This document shows, one piece after another, positions 34,730-44,137 of a stretch of 64,000 nt of DNA. Position 1 is the first letter of the stretch. Each line of letters begins with the position of its first letter. The translations under genes were made by a program, and so were the position numbers. The notes below the pieces were generated by a model. That model made no database searches, was not told the origin of the DNA, and saw nothing but the letters and a program-made list of their open reading frames with translations. This DNA is from an uncultured Oscillospiraceae bacterium (GTDB lineage: Bacteria; Bacillota; Clostridia; Oscillospirales; Ruminococcaceae): NCBI GenBank assembly GCA_934466475.1, contig CAKSLI010000005.1:1-64000 (forward strand), given 5' to 3'.

Positions 34730-36304
34730 TTACTTTGCCGCCGCGTATTCCGCCGCAAGTCCGCGCTTGTAATTCTCCATGAACCTCCGGAATCCCTCCG
34801 CGCCCTTTTCCTCGGGCTGTAATGTTGTGGATTCCATGCCGCCGAACACCTCGCTGTCGAGGAACTCCGGCAGGGACTTTCCGCCGCCGCATACTGAGTA
34901 CGCCGCCAGCAGAGCCATTCCCCACGCGCCGCCCTCTCCGGCGGTCTTCATGACGGAAACCGCGCAGCCGAGACCGTCCGCGAGGAACTGCTGAGCAACT
35001 CCCTTTGTCTTGAACAGACCGCCATGTCCGGTTATCTTGTCAACGGAGACCTGCTCCTTGTCGAACAGGATATCCATGCCGAGTTTCAGCGCCGCCATAG
35101 TGGAGTAGATCTCCGCGCGGAACAGGTTTGCTAGATTGAATTTTCCGTCCGGGGTGCGGAAGTACATTGGTCTGCCGTTCTCAGCGCCCGCGACAGGTTC
35201 GCCGGAAAGGAAGTTGTACACAACGGTATCGCCGCAGTCCGGGTCGCCAGTCAGCGCGTGGTAATACAGCATGTCATAAAGCGCAGGCTTTGCGACCGGG
35301 TGACCGCTCAGCTCCGCGAATTCACCAAATATTTTCACCCATGCGTCCAGCTCGGAGGAGCAGTTGTTGCAGTGCACCATCGCCACCGGAGCGCCATCCG
35401 GGGTGGTCACTACGTCTATCTCCGGGTAGTAGCCCTTCAGCGGCTTGTCAAGAACGAGCATTGCAAATATGGATGTTCCGGCGGATACGTTTCCGGTGCG
35501 CGGAAGCACGCTGTTCGTTGCCGCCATTCCGGTGCCTGCGTCGCCCTCCGGCGGGCAGACGGGAACTCCCGGCTGGAGCGCGCCTGTCGGGTCGAGGAAC
35601 TTTGCGCCCTCAGCAGTCAGCGCGGCTTCCCTTGCACCTGCGTTGAGCACCCCGGGGAGGACTTCCAGCAGCTTCCCGGAGAATCCCTTTTCCGCAAGCT
35701 TCTCATCGACTTTTGCGATGTACTCTGCGTTGTACCCGATACCGTCAACCGGGAATATTCCAGAGGCTTCGCCAACGCCGACCTGCCGCTTTCCGGTCAG
35801 CTGATAGTGGATAAATCCTGCAAGCGTGTTGATGTGCGCGATATCCTTGACGTGCTCCTCGCCGTTGAGTACCGCCTGGTAGAGGTGCGCAATGCTCCAG
35901 CGCTGCGGAATGTTGAATCCGAGCAGCTCCGACAGTTCGGAAGCTGCCTGCTCGGTGATGGTATTTCTCCATGTGCGGAACGGAACCAGCAGTCTGTCGT
36001 CCTTGTCGAACGCCATGTAGCCGTGCATCATGCCGGAAATTCCCATTGCGCCGTAGCCCGTGGGAACTACGCCGTACTTCTGCCTGACGTCCTCCACAAG
36101 GCTTGCGTAGCAGTGCTGAAGTCCGGTGGTGATGTCGTCGAGGGAGTAGGTCCACACGCCGTTCTCGTAGCGGTTCTGCCAGTCGTGGCTTCCGGAAGCG
36201 ATGGGCGCGAACGTATCGTCGATGAGCACCGCCTTTATTCTGGTGGAGCCGAATTCTATGCCAAGGTAGGTCTTGTTGTTCTGTATTTTTTCCTGTATAG
36301 TCAT
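34730..36304 (-). CDS. araB: Ribulokinase
   Basis: 524 residues, FGGY carbohydrate kinase. It phosphorylates L-ribulose with ATP. The ATP-fold phosphate motif YLGIEFGSTRIKAV is at the start; GISGMMHGYMAF and the C-terminal GHGGLFKTKGVAQQFLADGL fit FGGY kinases. ATG 36304 has AAGAGGTGAT upstream; a longer frame would run into araA. It overlaps no gene and is 4 bases after the araA stop, so the two are co-transcribed. Confidence 0.93.
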   Translation of the reverse strand: MTIQEKIQNNKTYLGIEFGSTRIKAVLIDDTFAPIASGSHDWQNRYENGVWTYSLDDITTGLQHCYASLVEDVRQKYGVVPTGYGAMGISGMMHGYMAFDKDDRLLVPFRTWRNTITEQAASELSELLGFNIPQRWSIAHLYQAVLNGEEHVKDIAHINTLAGFIHYQLTGKRQVGVGEASGIFPVDGIGYNAEYIAKVDEKLAEKGFSGKLLEVLPGVLNAGAREAALTAEGAKFLDPTGALQPGVPVCPPEGDAGTGMAATNSVLPRTGNVSAGTSIFAMLVLDKPLKGYYPEIDVVTTPDGAPVAMVHCNNCSSELDAWVKIFGEFAELSGHPVAKPALYDMLYYHALTGDPDCGDTVVYNFLSGEPVAGAENGRPMYFRTPDGKFNLANLFRAEIYSTMAALKLGMDILFDKEQVSVDKITGHGGLFKTKGVAQQFLADGLGCAVSVMKTAGEGGAWGMALLAAYSVCGGGKSLPEFLDSEVFGGMESTTLQPEEKGAEGFRRFMENYKRGLAAEYAAAK

Positions 36305-36308
36305 ACTA

Positions 36309-37775
36309 TCACCTCTTGAGAGCCGCAGCAGCGTCAAGTAATGCAAGCTGCTGCTCAAAGCTGTTTATGTCGGTCTTGTCATCAATGACCACAAGTTCCG
36401 TATTCGTCATCTTTGCAAACAGGCGGATATCATCGACAGTGAGCGCCGTAGAAACTACTGCATGATGAGCGCCGCCGGCGTATATCCACGCAGCCGCTCC
36501 GGTTGCGAAATCGGGCTTCAGCTTCCACATCAGTCTTGCGACAGGAAGCTTCGGCATTGGAGCAGGCTGCTTTACAAGCGTGATCTCAGCGCATACAAGG
36601 CGGAATCTGTCGCCAAGATCTATCATGGAAACCGCGATACCTTCGCCGTCAATTCCGTCGAATACAAGGCGCGCGGGGTCGGATTTTCCGCCGATCCCAA
36701 GCGGGTGTACCTGGATTTCAGGCTTGTTTGCTGCGAACACCGGGGATACCTCCAGCATATGCGCCGCAAGCTCCAGCTCCTCGCCGGAAGTGAGGTCGTA
36801 GGTGTAGTCCTCCATGAATCCGGTGGAACCCTTTCTTCCCTTGGACATTTTGAACAGCACCGCGCCGAGAGCCGCAGTCTTGTAGTCGCCCTCCGGACCG
36901 AAGCCCACGCCCTTTGCCATGAGATTTTGCGCCGCAATTCCGGGAAGCTGGTTCAGCCCGTGGAGATCCTGGAACGTATCAGTGAACGCGCCTATCTTTT
37001 CCCGTGCAATGAACTTGTCGAGAGCAACTTCATATTTAGCCTGCTCGCGGACAGCGGCGATGTTGTCCGTCGCCATCGTGTACTTTTCGGTGTATTCAGC
37101 CATTTTGGCGTCTATCTCGGATTCGGTAACGCTGTCTGCGATCTCCACTACGTCGCCGATACCGTAGTAGTTCACGTTCCAGCCGAAGCGTATCTCGCTT
37201 TCAACGCGGTCGCCGTCAGTGACTGCAACATCACGCATGTTGTTTCCGAGCATCGCTACCCTTAAAGTCCTGCTGAAAGATACTGCGGAAGCCGCATGAG
37301 CAAATCTGCGGATCTTCTCTATAACGTCCTCGTGCTGATAGTAGCCTGCAACGACCTCGCGCTTAATGCCGAGCCTTGTGCAGATGAACCCGAACTCACG
37401 GTCGCCGTGCGCAGACTGGTTCAGGTTCATGAAGTCCATGTCGATGCTGTCGTAGGGGAGCTTCTCGTTGAACTGCGTATGCAGGTGGAGCATGGGCTTT
37501 TTCAGGGCTTTCAGCGCCCTTATCCACATCTTGGCGGGGGAGAATGTGTGCATCCACATGATAACGCCTATGCACTCCTTGTCGGAGGAGGCGCGCACGC
37601 AGATGTCCTCGGCTTCGTCGGCGGTCTTTACCACCGGCTGGAATACTACTTCTGCGATGTCCGAGAGCTTTTCGTTCAGGAAATCAGCCATCTTGGCGCT
37701 GTCCCTGGCGGCCTGCGCGAGGGTCTCCCCGCCGTAAAGATCCTGGCTTCCGGTGACAAAGTATATCTTGTTCAT
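36309..37775 (-). CDS. araA: L-arabinose isomerase
   Basis: 488 residues, near the usual 490-500. It converts L-arabinose to L-ribulose with a divalent metal. Start KIYFVTGSQDLYGGETL and the segments MWMHTFSPAKMW, HLHTQFNEKLPY, YQHEDVIEKI and GGAHHAVVST are family hallmarks. AAGGAGAA precedes ATG. First gene of araA-araB-araD; a hairpin at 37792-37828 partly separates it from the transporter genes. Confidence 0.96.
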   Translation of the reverse strand: MNKIYFVTGSQDLYGGETLAQAARDSAKMADFLNEKLSDIAEVVFQPVVKTADEAEDICVRASSDKECIGVIMWMHTFSPAKMWIRALKALKKPMLHLHTQFNEKLPYDSIDMDFMNLNQSAHGDREFGFICTRLGIKREVVAGYYQHEDVIEKIRRFAHAASAVSFSRTLRVAMLGNNMRDVAVTDGDRVESEIRFGWNVNYYGIGDVVEIADSVTESEIDAKMAEYTEKYTMATDNIAAVREQAKYEVALDKFIAREKIGAFTDTFQDLHGLNQLPGIAAQNLMAKGVGFGPEGDYKTAALGAVLFKMSKGRKGSTGFMEDYTYDLTSGEELELAAHMLEVSPVFAANKPEIQVHPLGIGGKSDPARLVFDGIDGEGIAVSMIDLGDRFRLVCAEITLVKQPAPMPKLPVARLMWKLKPDFATGAAAWIYAGGAHHAVVSTALTVDDIRLFAKMTNTELVVIDDKTDINSFEQQLALLDAAAALKR

Positions 37776-37791
37776 AATAATTCTCCTTCAC

Positions 37792-37828
37792 AGAAAAGCC
37801 GCACCGAACAAATATTCAGTGCGGCTTG
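37792..37828 (-). terminator. Hairpin between transporter genes and araA
   Basis: Minus-strand AAGCCGCAC and GTGCGGCTT pair around 14 bases, followed by TTCTGTG. The T tract is short, so it may be a partial terminator that lowers araBAD transcription from the upstream promoter, or an mRNA-stabilising hairpin. Confidence 0.6.
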
Positions 37829-37831
37829 TGT

Positions 37832-38869
37832 TTATGCCTTTTTCTTGTTCTTTCTGGAAAGAACAACGCTCTGGATAACAAGGAACAGGCAGATCATTGC
37901 CGCAACGGTAATGTTCGTCCACCATGCGTCGTCAAGTCCGAGGGAAGAAACGATGTTCTTTATCGTACTCAGCGAGATGACGCCGAACAGCGTTCCTATT
38001 ATGTTGCCGGAACCGCCGGAAAGCATCGTGCCGCCGATGATGGAGGAAGCGATCGCGTTCATCTCGGCTCCGCTTGCATGGGAGGGTGAACCGGAGCCGA
38101 CATGAAGGAAGTAAACAAAGCCGCCTATACCTGCGAGCACTCCGCACATCAGGTAAGCGAAGAACTTTGTGCGCTTGACGTTGATGCCGAGCATATTTGC
38201 GCTCTGGCTGTTGCCGCCGATAGCGTAAAAACCGCGTCCGAGCCTGCCCCATTTTAGGAACACGAACAGTATCGCAACTATCAGCAGCGCGACTACCACG
38301 CCTATTTCTATGTACGCCGGAACAAATACGCCATGCTTGTTTGTGGAGCCTATTCCGGGAAGTGAAATTCTTGTTTCCTTGAGTGCGCGGAACTCTTCGT
38401 TCTCAACGTTGAACTGCGTTGCGTTGACGATGGTGGTCATGCCCTTTGCGAAGAACATTCCCGCCAGCGTTACGATGAACGGCTGTATCTCCAGATACGC
38501 TATCAGATAACCCTGAACAAGTCCGAAAGCGGTGCCTATTCCGAGGGCTATGAGAACAGAGGTCACTACATTGCCTCCGCCGTAGTCGAGGTTCATTGCG
38601 CAGCACATACATACCAGCGCCGTAACCGCGCCGACCGAGATATCGATACCGCCGGTTATCATTACAAGGCTCATTCCGCAGGAGAGGATTATCAGAGCCG
38701 CGTTTTCGTTGAGTATGTTGAAGAAGGTCTGCACCTTCGTGAAGCCGGAGCCGATGAACGCTACTGCGCAGATATACATTACAACGAATATCGCAATGGT
38801 GATGACCAGAAGCAGATTAGAGTCAGATAATCTCCGTGAACTGCCGTTGGCGTTTTTCAGAAATTTCAT
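37832..38869 (-). CDS. Sugar ABC transporter permease (YjfF type)
   Basis: 345 residues with about eight to nine hydrophobic segments and the BPD_transp_2 pattern: LIILSCGMSLVMITGGIDISVGAV, QPFIVTLAGMFFAKGMT, GGNSQSANMLGINV and IGGTMLSGGSGNIIGTLFG. It is the second of two different permeases, as in the E. coli YtfQRT-YjfF importer. One base separates it from the first permease. With araBAD next door, arabinose (possibly the furanose form) is the likely cargo; this is inference. Confidence 0.9.
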   Translation of the reverse strand: MKFLKNANGSSRRLSDSNLLLVITIAIFVVMYICAVAFIGSGFTKVQTFFNILNENAALIILSCGMSLVMITGGIDISVGAVTALVCMCCAMNLDYGGGNVVTSVLIALGIGTAFGLVQGYLIAYLEIQPFIVTLAGMFFAKGMTTIVNATQFNVENEEFRALKETRISLPGIGSTNKHGVFVPAYIEIGVVVALLIVAILFVFLKWGRLGRGFYAIGGNSQSANMLGINVKRTKFFAYLMCGVLAGIGGFVYFLHVGSGSPSHASGAEMNAIASSIIGGTMLSGGSGNIIGTLFGVISLSTIKNIVSSLGLDDAWWTNITVAAMICLFLVIQSVVLSRKNKKKA

Positions 38870-38870
38870 A

Positions 38871-39977
38871 CTAATTCGCCTCCTTGACGGGATTTCTGCG
38901 AGAAGCTATCTTCTTGCGGAGCGCTGCAAGCTTGCTGCGTACAGTGGGAGCGCTGAGAACTACCAGGATAATTACTACGACCGCCTTGTATGCGGGGAGC
39001 GCGGTAGGAGCTACCTGGAACTTATAAAGAGTTGTCGTCAGGAACTGGATAACATAAGCGCCGAGTATCGAGGACGCCATGTTGAACTTACCGCCGCTGA
39101 GGGCGTTTCCGCCGAGTGCTACCGCAAGGATAGCGTCCATCTCGATGTCCTTTGCAACTACCGAGTAGTTGATGGAGGAGATACGGCTGACCTTGATGAA
39201 GCCTGCGACTGCAACGCACAGACCCAGTATGACGTATGTCATGAACTTGATGCGCGCGGGATTCAGACCGTTAAGTCTGGAGGATTCGGAGTTTATGCCG
39301 ACCGCCTGGGTGAACAGTCCCAGTTTTGTGAACCGTAGCACCAGTGCGATGATTATAACGCATATCGCCGCAATGAATATCGGGGTCGGAAGTGGCAGTC
39401 CGGGAATGAAGTTGCCGAACCAGCCGAAGCTCTCATCATTGATGACGGGGAGCTGATTGTTGTTTATCCATGCTGCGATGGAGCGTCCTGCGGTGAATAG
39501 GATAAGCGTTGCGACCATCGGCTGTATCTTGAAGTAAGCCACAAGGGCGCCGTTGAACGCACCCAGGAGCATTGATACAACAACGCATGCGAGGAATGCA
39601 ACGATTATCGGCGCATGGAGCGCAGCCGGGCTGACCTCGCCGCCGCAGAGGACTCTCAGGACAACGCTGCCCGCGACCGCGATAGTCGCGCCAACGCTGA
39701 TATCCTGTCCGCCGGAAGCTGACGTTACCAGCGTCATGCCGATGGCAAGTATTGCAAGCTCCGAAGCGTTGTCGAGGATCGTGATGATGTTGCCCGAAAT
39801 TACCATATCGCCGGCGCTGTTCGGAGCATATTTGATCGCGAAGAACGAAGGATCAGCGATCAGGTTGAACAGCACCAGTATCAGCAGCGCCGCCAGCGGA
39901 ATAAAGATCTGATTCCTGACCGCTCTTTTCAGAAAAGCAAGGAACTTGTTCCCGCCTGTTTTTTCAAGCGTTTTCAT
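38871..39977 (-). CDS. Sugar ABC transporter permease (YtfT type)
   Basis: 368 residues, multi-pass membrane protein of the ribose/galactose permease family: ASELAILAIGMTLVTSASGGQDISVGAT, QPMVATLILFTAGRSIAAWIN, VGINSESSRLNGLNP, AVALGGNALSGGKFN. ATG 39977 is used; the GTG four codons upstream lies inside the AGGAGGTG ribosome site and cannot be the start. It overlaps the ATPase gene by 14 bases. Forms the membrane channel with the next permease. Confidence 0.9.
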   Translation of the reverse strand: MKTLEKTGGNKFLAFLKRAVRNQIFIPLAALLILVLFNLIADPSFFAIKYAPNSAGDMVISGNIITILDNASELAILAIGMTLVTSASGGQDISVGATIAVAGSVVLRVLCGGEVSPAALHAPIIVAFLACVVVSMLLGAFNGALVAYFKIQPMVATLILFTAGRSIAAWINNNQLPVINDESFGWFGNFIPGLPLPTPIFIAAICVIIIALVLRFTKLGLFTQAVGINSESSRLNGLNPARIKFMTYVILGLCVAVAGFIKVSRISSINYSVVAKDIEMDAILAVALGGNALSGGKFNMASSILGAYVIQFLTTTLYKFQVAPTALPAYKAVVVIILVVLSAPTVRSKLAALRKKIASRRNPVKEAN

Positions 39978-41496
39978 GAACCTTTTCACCTCCTGCGATC
40001 GTTTCCATTATCCTGGACTGGTTCAGGTCGGAGCCGGTAAGCTCGCCTGCAGTCTTTCTGTCGCGCATTACTATAAGTCTTGAACATACGTTCAGCATTT
40101 CGTCTATCTCAGAGGAGATGAACGTTACGCTCTTGCCCTCGGCGGCGAGTTTGAGCACCAGCTTCTGTATTTCAAGCTTGGTGCCGACGTCGATACCTCT
40201 TGTGGGTTCGTCGAGGATAAGGTATACTGGGTTCGCAAGAAGCCACCTTGCGAGGATAACCTTCTGCTGATTACCGCCGGAAAGCGACTTTATCGGTGTG
40301 TCCGGGGAAGCCGTCTTTATTTCCAGCAGCTTTATGTACTCGTCGGCATATTTCGCGGCGTCCGCTTTGGATATCGGCCGGAACATTCCGCGCATTACCT
40401 GGAGCGCAAGGATTATGTTATCCTTGACGGACAGGTCGCCGATGATACCATCGTGCTTTCTGTCCTCGGGGAGGTAGCTTATGCCGTGCTTCATTGCGTC
40501 AAGCGGCTTTCTTATCTTTACGGTCTTGCCGTTCATTTTGACTGTGCCGCCGGTTATGCTGTCCGCACCGAATATCGCACGGACGGATTCGCTTCGGCCT
40601 GAGCCGAGAAGTCCGGTGAAGCCGTTTACCTCGCCCTTTCTTATTGAGAAGTTGAAAGGCGCTATGCCGGCGCTGCTGACAAGTCCCTCCGCCTCGAATA
40701 CCGGAGCCTCGCCGTTGGTCTCCTGCCCGACTTCGTGGGGCTTGTCCATGTCGGACAGCTTGTTGAGGTCCTTACCGAGCATTTTGGAAACCAGCTCGAC
40801 TTTCGGCAGATCCGCTGCGTTGTACTCGCCCTCGAATTTACCGTCGCGCAGTACCGTTATCTTATCACAGACCGCGTAAACCTGGTCGAGGAAGTGCGTT
40901 ACGAATATTATTCCAACGCCGCGGCTCTTGAGGTCCAGCATGAGCTTGAACAGCTTCTCAACTTCCTGCTCGTCGAGGGAGGAAGTCGGCTCGTCCAGGA
41001 TAAGCACCTTGCAGTCCATATCGACCGCACGGGCTATCGCGACCATCTGCTGCACCGCGAGGGAGCAGCTTCCGAGCTGCTGATTCGGCCTTGCCGGGAT
41101 ATCAAGCGATTCCAGAAGCTTTCCGGCGTCCGAATACATCTTCTTCCATTTGGTGAAAGCGCCCTTTGATCTGCCGATGTACATATTCTCGGCGACCGTC
41201 AGGTTCGGGCAGAGTGTGATCTCCTGGTAAACCGTGCTTATTCCGGCTTTCTGGGCGTCCTGGGTCGATCTGATAACGACAGGCTCAGGATTGCCGGACA
41301 TATAGATATTGCCGCCGTCCTTTTCGTATACACCGGTGAGTACTTTTATAAGTGTGGATTTACCAGCGCCGTTCTCGCCCATCAGCGCGTGTATTTCGCC
41401 CTTATGCAGTGTGAATTCAACGTTCTGGAGCGCTTTCACACCGGGGAATTCCTTACATATGCCCTCTAGCCTGAGAACAACATTTTCATCACGCAT
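39964..41496 (-). CDS. Sugar ABC transporter ATPase, two ABC domains
   Basis: 510 residues, MglA/YtfR type. First ABC domain: Walker A GENGAGKST, signature LAVQQMVAIARA, Walker B VLILDEPTSS. Second: degenerate Walker A GLLGSGRSES, proper signature LSGGNQQKV and Walker B YLILDEPTRG. This asymmetry is normal in the family. It drives import with the two permeases downstream. It follows the binding-protein gene across a hairpin at 41530-41568. Confidence 0.94.
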   Translation of the reverse strand: MRDENVVLRLEGICKEFPGVKALQNVEFTLHKGEIHALMGENGAGKSTLIKVLTGVYEKDGGNIYMSGNPEPVVIRSTQDAQKAGISTVYQEITLCPNLTVAENMYIGRSKGAFTKWKKMYSDAGKLLESLDIPARPNQQLGSCSLAVQQMVAIARAVDMDCKVLILDEPTSSLDEQEVEKLFKLMLDLKSRGVGIIFVTHFLDQVYAVCDKITVLRDGKFEGEYNAADLPKVELVSKMLGKDLNKLSDMDKPHEVGQETNGEAPVFEAEGLVSSAGIAPFNFSIRKGEVNGFTGLLGSGRSESVRAIFGADSITGGTVKMNGKTVKIRKPLDAMKHGISYLPEDRKHDGIIGDLSVKDNIILALQVMRGMFRPISKADAAKYADEYIKLLEIKTASPDTPIKSLSGGNQQKVILARWLLANPVYLILDEPTRGIDVGTKLEIQKLVLKLAAEGKSVTFISSEIDEMLNVCSRLIVMRDRKTAGELTGSDLNQSRIMETIAGGEKVHENA

Positions 41497-41529
41497 TGTC
41501 TTCGCCTCCGGTTTGTTAGTTAACAGAAT

Positions 41530-41568
41530 GGTCCGATATAAGGGATGTGTTATCCATCATATCGGACC
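41530..41568 (-). promoter_or_regulatory. Intercistronic hairpin after the binding-protein gene
   Basis: GGTCCGATAT (41530-41539) pairs perfectly with ATATCGGACC (41559-41568). There is no T run. Such hairpins after binding-protein genes usually protect the upstream mRNA or allow partial termination, giving more binding protein than ATPase. Confidence 0.7.
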
Positions 41569-41616
41569 GTTTCCGTCATGGCTGATCAGCTGATTCAGCT
41601 AGGCTGTTCAGAACGA

Positions 41617-42633
41617 TCAGATACCGTACTTGTCAACGTCCTCCTGAGTGATAGTGGAGGCGTCGAATCCCTTCTCGTCCATAATGATGACCTTTTTTTC
41701 GGGAGCTGTGCCGTTCTCAAGAACCTTGATGATGGAGTCGATGTAGGAAGCCTGGAAAGGATTGCACTGACCATCGTAGTTCCAGCTGCCGGAAAGGAGG
41801 TTCTCAAGAGCCCACTTGTTGCAGTCGAAGCCCATTACGATAACGTCCTTGCCAACGCCGTGGGAGATGTTAGCCTTGTCGAGGGCTGCAACTGCGCCCT
41901 TTGCCATATCGTCGTTCTCGGCGTAGATAACGTTGAAGGAAGTGCCGCTGTCGATGATGGACTGAACGATCTGCTGTGCTGTTTCTGCGTTCCAGTCAGC
42001 GGTCTGCTGTGTAACGAGGTTCCAGCTGTCGTCCTCGGCTACCTTGGTGTCGAGGGCGCCGGTTCTGCCGACCTGTGCAGCGGAACCCATCGTGCCCTGG
42101 ATATGTACTATGTTGTACTCCGAAAGTCCCTGGGAAGCCAGCCAGTCAACTGCGGTCTGACCTTCCTTAGCCATGTCGGATACGATGGAAGCCTCGTACA
42201 GGCTTTCGTCAGCGTCTATGGTTCTGTCGAACAGGATAACCTTGATTCCCTGAGCCTGGGCGTCCTTGAGCACGGAGTCCCAGCCGGAAGTGCCGGCAGC
42301 GGAGATCAGCAGGTAGTCAACCTCGGACTGAATGAATGTCTGCGCCGCTGCGATCTGCTCGTCGTTCTTAAGGCTGTATGCAAAGGATGCGTCGTAGCCG
42401 TTCTCCTCTGTGAATGTAGCCTTCATGTCCTTATCGTTCGCTGTACGATAGCCGGACTCGTTGGGGTCGTTGTTGATTATTCCAACTTTAATGAGGTCTC
42501 CGCTTGCAGAACCAGAGCCAGATCCGCTGCTGCCGGATTCAGCAGTGCTGCCGTTACCTGAGCTGCAGCCTGCGAGTACGCTTGCGGTGAGTGCCAGACC
42601 GAGTACCGATGCGAGTATCTTCTTGATTTTCAT
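41617..42633 (-). CDS. Sugar-binding lipoprotein of the ABC importer
   Basis: 338 residues. Signal peptide with lipobox (ALTASVLAGC), a Ser/Gly linker, then a periplasmic-binding-protein type I fold (VGIINNDPNESGYRTANDKDM, LLISAAGTSGWD, VILFDRTID, YAENDDMAKGAV, GFDCNKWAL). Closest in style to YtfQ-like galactofuranose/arabinose binders. First gene of the leftward arabinose operon; a promoter at 42752-42780 reads into it. Confidence 0.92.
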   Translation of the reverse strand: MKIKKILASVLGLALTASVLAGCSSGNGSTAESGSSGSGSGSASGDLIKVGIINNDPNESGYRTANDKDMKATFTEENGYDASFAYSLKNDEQIAAAQTFIQSEVDYLLISAAGTSGWDSVLKDAQAQGIKVILFDRTIDADESLYEASIVSDMAKEGQTAVDWLASQGLSEYNIVHIQGTMGSAAQVGRTGALDTKVAEDDSWNLVTQQTADWNAETAQQIVQSIIDSGTSFNVIYAENDDMAKGAVAALDKANISHGVGKDVIVMGFDCNKWALENLLSGSWNYDGQCNPFQASYIDSIIKVLENGTAPEKKVIIMDEKGFDASTITQEDVDKYGI

Positions 42634-42751
42634 AGCTTTTTCCCTCCGATAAAAAATGATCGTTGTGGTTTTGTTTTGAAACGCTTATAACAAATTCCCA
42701 GCATATTTGCTACAAATTTTATTTTTGTCTGCGTTTCTGTTTGTTGTCCTT

Positions 42752-42780
42752 ATTTTAGCACAAAGGCTCGATAAATGCAA
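42752..42780 (-). promoter_or_regulatory. Promoter of the arabinose transport/catabolism operon
   Basis: Minus-strand TTGCAT (42775-42780), 17 bases, TAAAAT (42752-42757). ATGCACA (42789-42795) and TGTGCAT (42814-42820) form an inverted pair just upstream and may be a regulator site. Confidence 0.7.
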
Positions 42781-42876
42781 TACACAAAATGCACATTCTT
42801 TTGGGAAAACTTTTGTGCATATATGACAAACTGTGCGTTTCCCCTACAAACAAATATGCTGCTGTACAAAAACATC

Positions 42877-42905
42877 TTGACAAATCAAGCACAAAGTTGT
42901 ATCAT
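42877..42905 (+). promoter_or_regulatory. Promoter of the AraR-type regulator
   Basis: TTGACA (42877-42882), 17 bases, TATCAT (42900-42905). TGTAC half sites near 42864 and 42943 resemble halves of the AraR box (ATTTGTACGTACAAAT), so self-control is plausible. Confidence 0.65.
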
Positions 42906-42973
42906 ATACGCAGGTGGATTTGTATTCTGCTGGAGCTTGAATTTGTACTTTTTATTTATAGGGGCGATAATAT

Positions 42974-44023
42974 ATGACTAAATATGAAGCTGTCGCGCAG
43001 GCAATAAAAACTGATATTGAAAACGGCGTATATACTGAGGGTCAGGCGATACCTACCGAGGAGCTGCTCACAGCTCAGTACGATGTCAGCCGCCAGACGA
43101 TACGCAAGGCACTGGCGCTCCTGGTAGAAGACGATCTTATAATAAAGCGGCAGGGCAGCGGTTCGGTTGTGCGCCCGAAGCGGCTGAATCCGAGAACCGG
43201 AAAGATAGCGGTAGTTGCAACGTACATCAGCGATTACATTTTTCCGAGCCAGCTGCGGGCTGTGGACGAAGTGCTGTCCGAGAACAAGTACACCGCGGTT
43301 CTTTCTGCGACCCGCAACCGCGTCTGCAACGAGCGCGCTATTCTCGAAGAGATACTGAAAAATCCCGTTGACGGAATACTGATAGAGGGAACAAAATCCG
43401 CAATGCCGAACCCGAATTTTGATTTGTACGAGAAGCTTATAGGCATGGGTATCCCGGTAGTCTTTTTCAACGGATATTACCCAACCCTCAGCGGCACGTA
43501 TTCCGTCTGCGCGGACAATCAGGCGGGCGGCGCCGAGCTTGTGCGTCATCTCATCGACCGCGGCCATACGAAAATCGCAGGGTATTTCAAGAGCGATGAT
43601 ATCCAGGGTCATCAGCGGTATTCGGGCTTTATTTCGGAGCTTTTCCGCAGCGGTCTGATAATCCCTGACGAGAACGTGTTCTGGTACACCACTGAAACAA
43701 AGGAAAAACTCTTCGATGATCCGGAGGAGGTACTGAAGCGCCTCGGCGATAACACGGCGGTCGTTTGCTATAACGACGAGGTGGCGTTCGGGCTTGTGAA
43801 ATGCCTGCTTTCCGTAGGCAGACGCGTTCCGGAGGACGTTGCGGTAGTCAGCTTCGACAACAGCAATCTCAGCCGGATATCCCAGGTGCCGATAACCTCG
43901 CTTTCCTATGAGGACAGGAACATAGGCAGGATAGCAGCACAGAAGCTTGTGGATATCCTGAACGGCAGGGAGGTTTCTTCTGAAGTGCTGCCGTGGACTT
44001 TTATCCAGAAAGAAAGTTCATAA
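42974..44023 (+). CDS. araR: AraR-type arabinose repressor (GntR-LacI)
   Basis: 349 residues. N-terminal GntR winged helix (AVAQAIKTDIENGVYTEGQAIPTEELLTAQYDVSRQTIRKAL) and a C-terminal LacI-type ligand domain (IAVVATYISDYIFPSQLRAV, GIPVVFFNGYY, AVVCYNDEVAFGLV, VVSFDNSNLSRIS). This fusion is characteristic of AraR, which releases DNA on binding arabinose. It is divergent from the importer operon, with about 340 bases of shared control region. Confidence 0.9.
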   Translation: MTKYEAVAQAIKTDIENGVYTEGQAIPTEELLTAQYDVSRQTIRKALALLVEDDLIIKRQGSGSVVRPKRLNPRTGKIAVVATYISDYIFPSQLRAVDEVLSENKYTAVLSATRNRVCNERAILEEILKNPVDGILIEGTKSAMPNPNFDLYEKLIGMGIPVVFFNGYYPTLSGTYSVCADNQAGGAELVRHLIDRGHTKIAGYFKSDDIQGHQRYSGFISELFRSGLIIPDENVFWYTTETKEKLFDDPEEVLKRLGDNTAVVCYNDEVAFGLVKCLLSVGRRVPEDVAVVSFDNSNLSRISQVPITSLSYEDRNIGRIAAQKLVDILNGREVSSEVLPWTFIQKESS

Positions 44024-44029
44024 ATATCA

Positions 44030-44103
44030 GGTCACCTCTGAAAACCTTGTGTATAGCACACTGCCTGCACATTTTCGCTTACATGAGGTTTTTAAAGGTG
44101 ACC
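44030..44103. repeat. Short GGTCACCTCT...MITE copy
   Basis: 74 bp with ends GGTCACCTCTGAAAACC and the near-complement GGTTTTTAAAGGTGACC; the interior GTGTATAGCACAC is shared with the copies at 48534, 51331 and 57861. It is the shortest copy. Confidence 0.75.
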
Positions 44104-44137
44104 ATAATCAACAGATAACCGGAAAGGCGGTAATACG

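Noticed and set aside
35258..36319. Long plus-strand frame opposite araB
   Set aside because: It mirrors a highly conserved kinase gene; long antisense frames are common in GC-rich coding DNA.
41545..42561. Long plus-strand frame opposite the sugar-binding protein
   Set aside because: Antisense shadow of a well-supported lipoprotein gene, no ribosome site.
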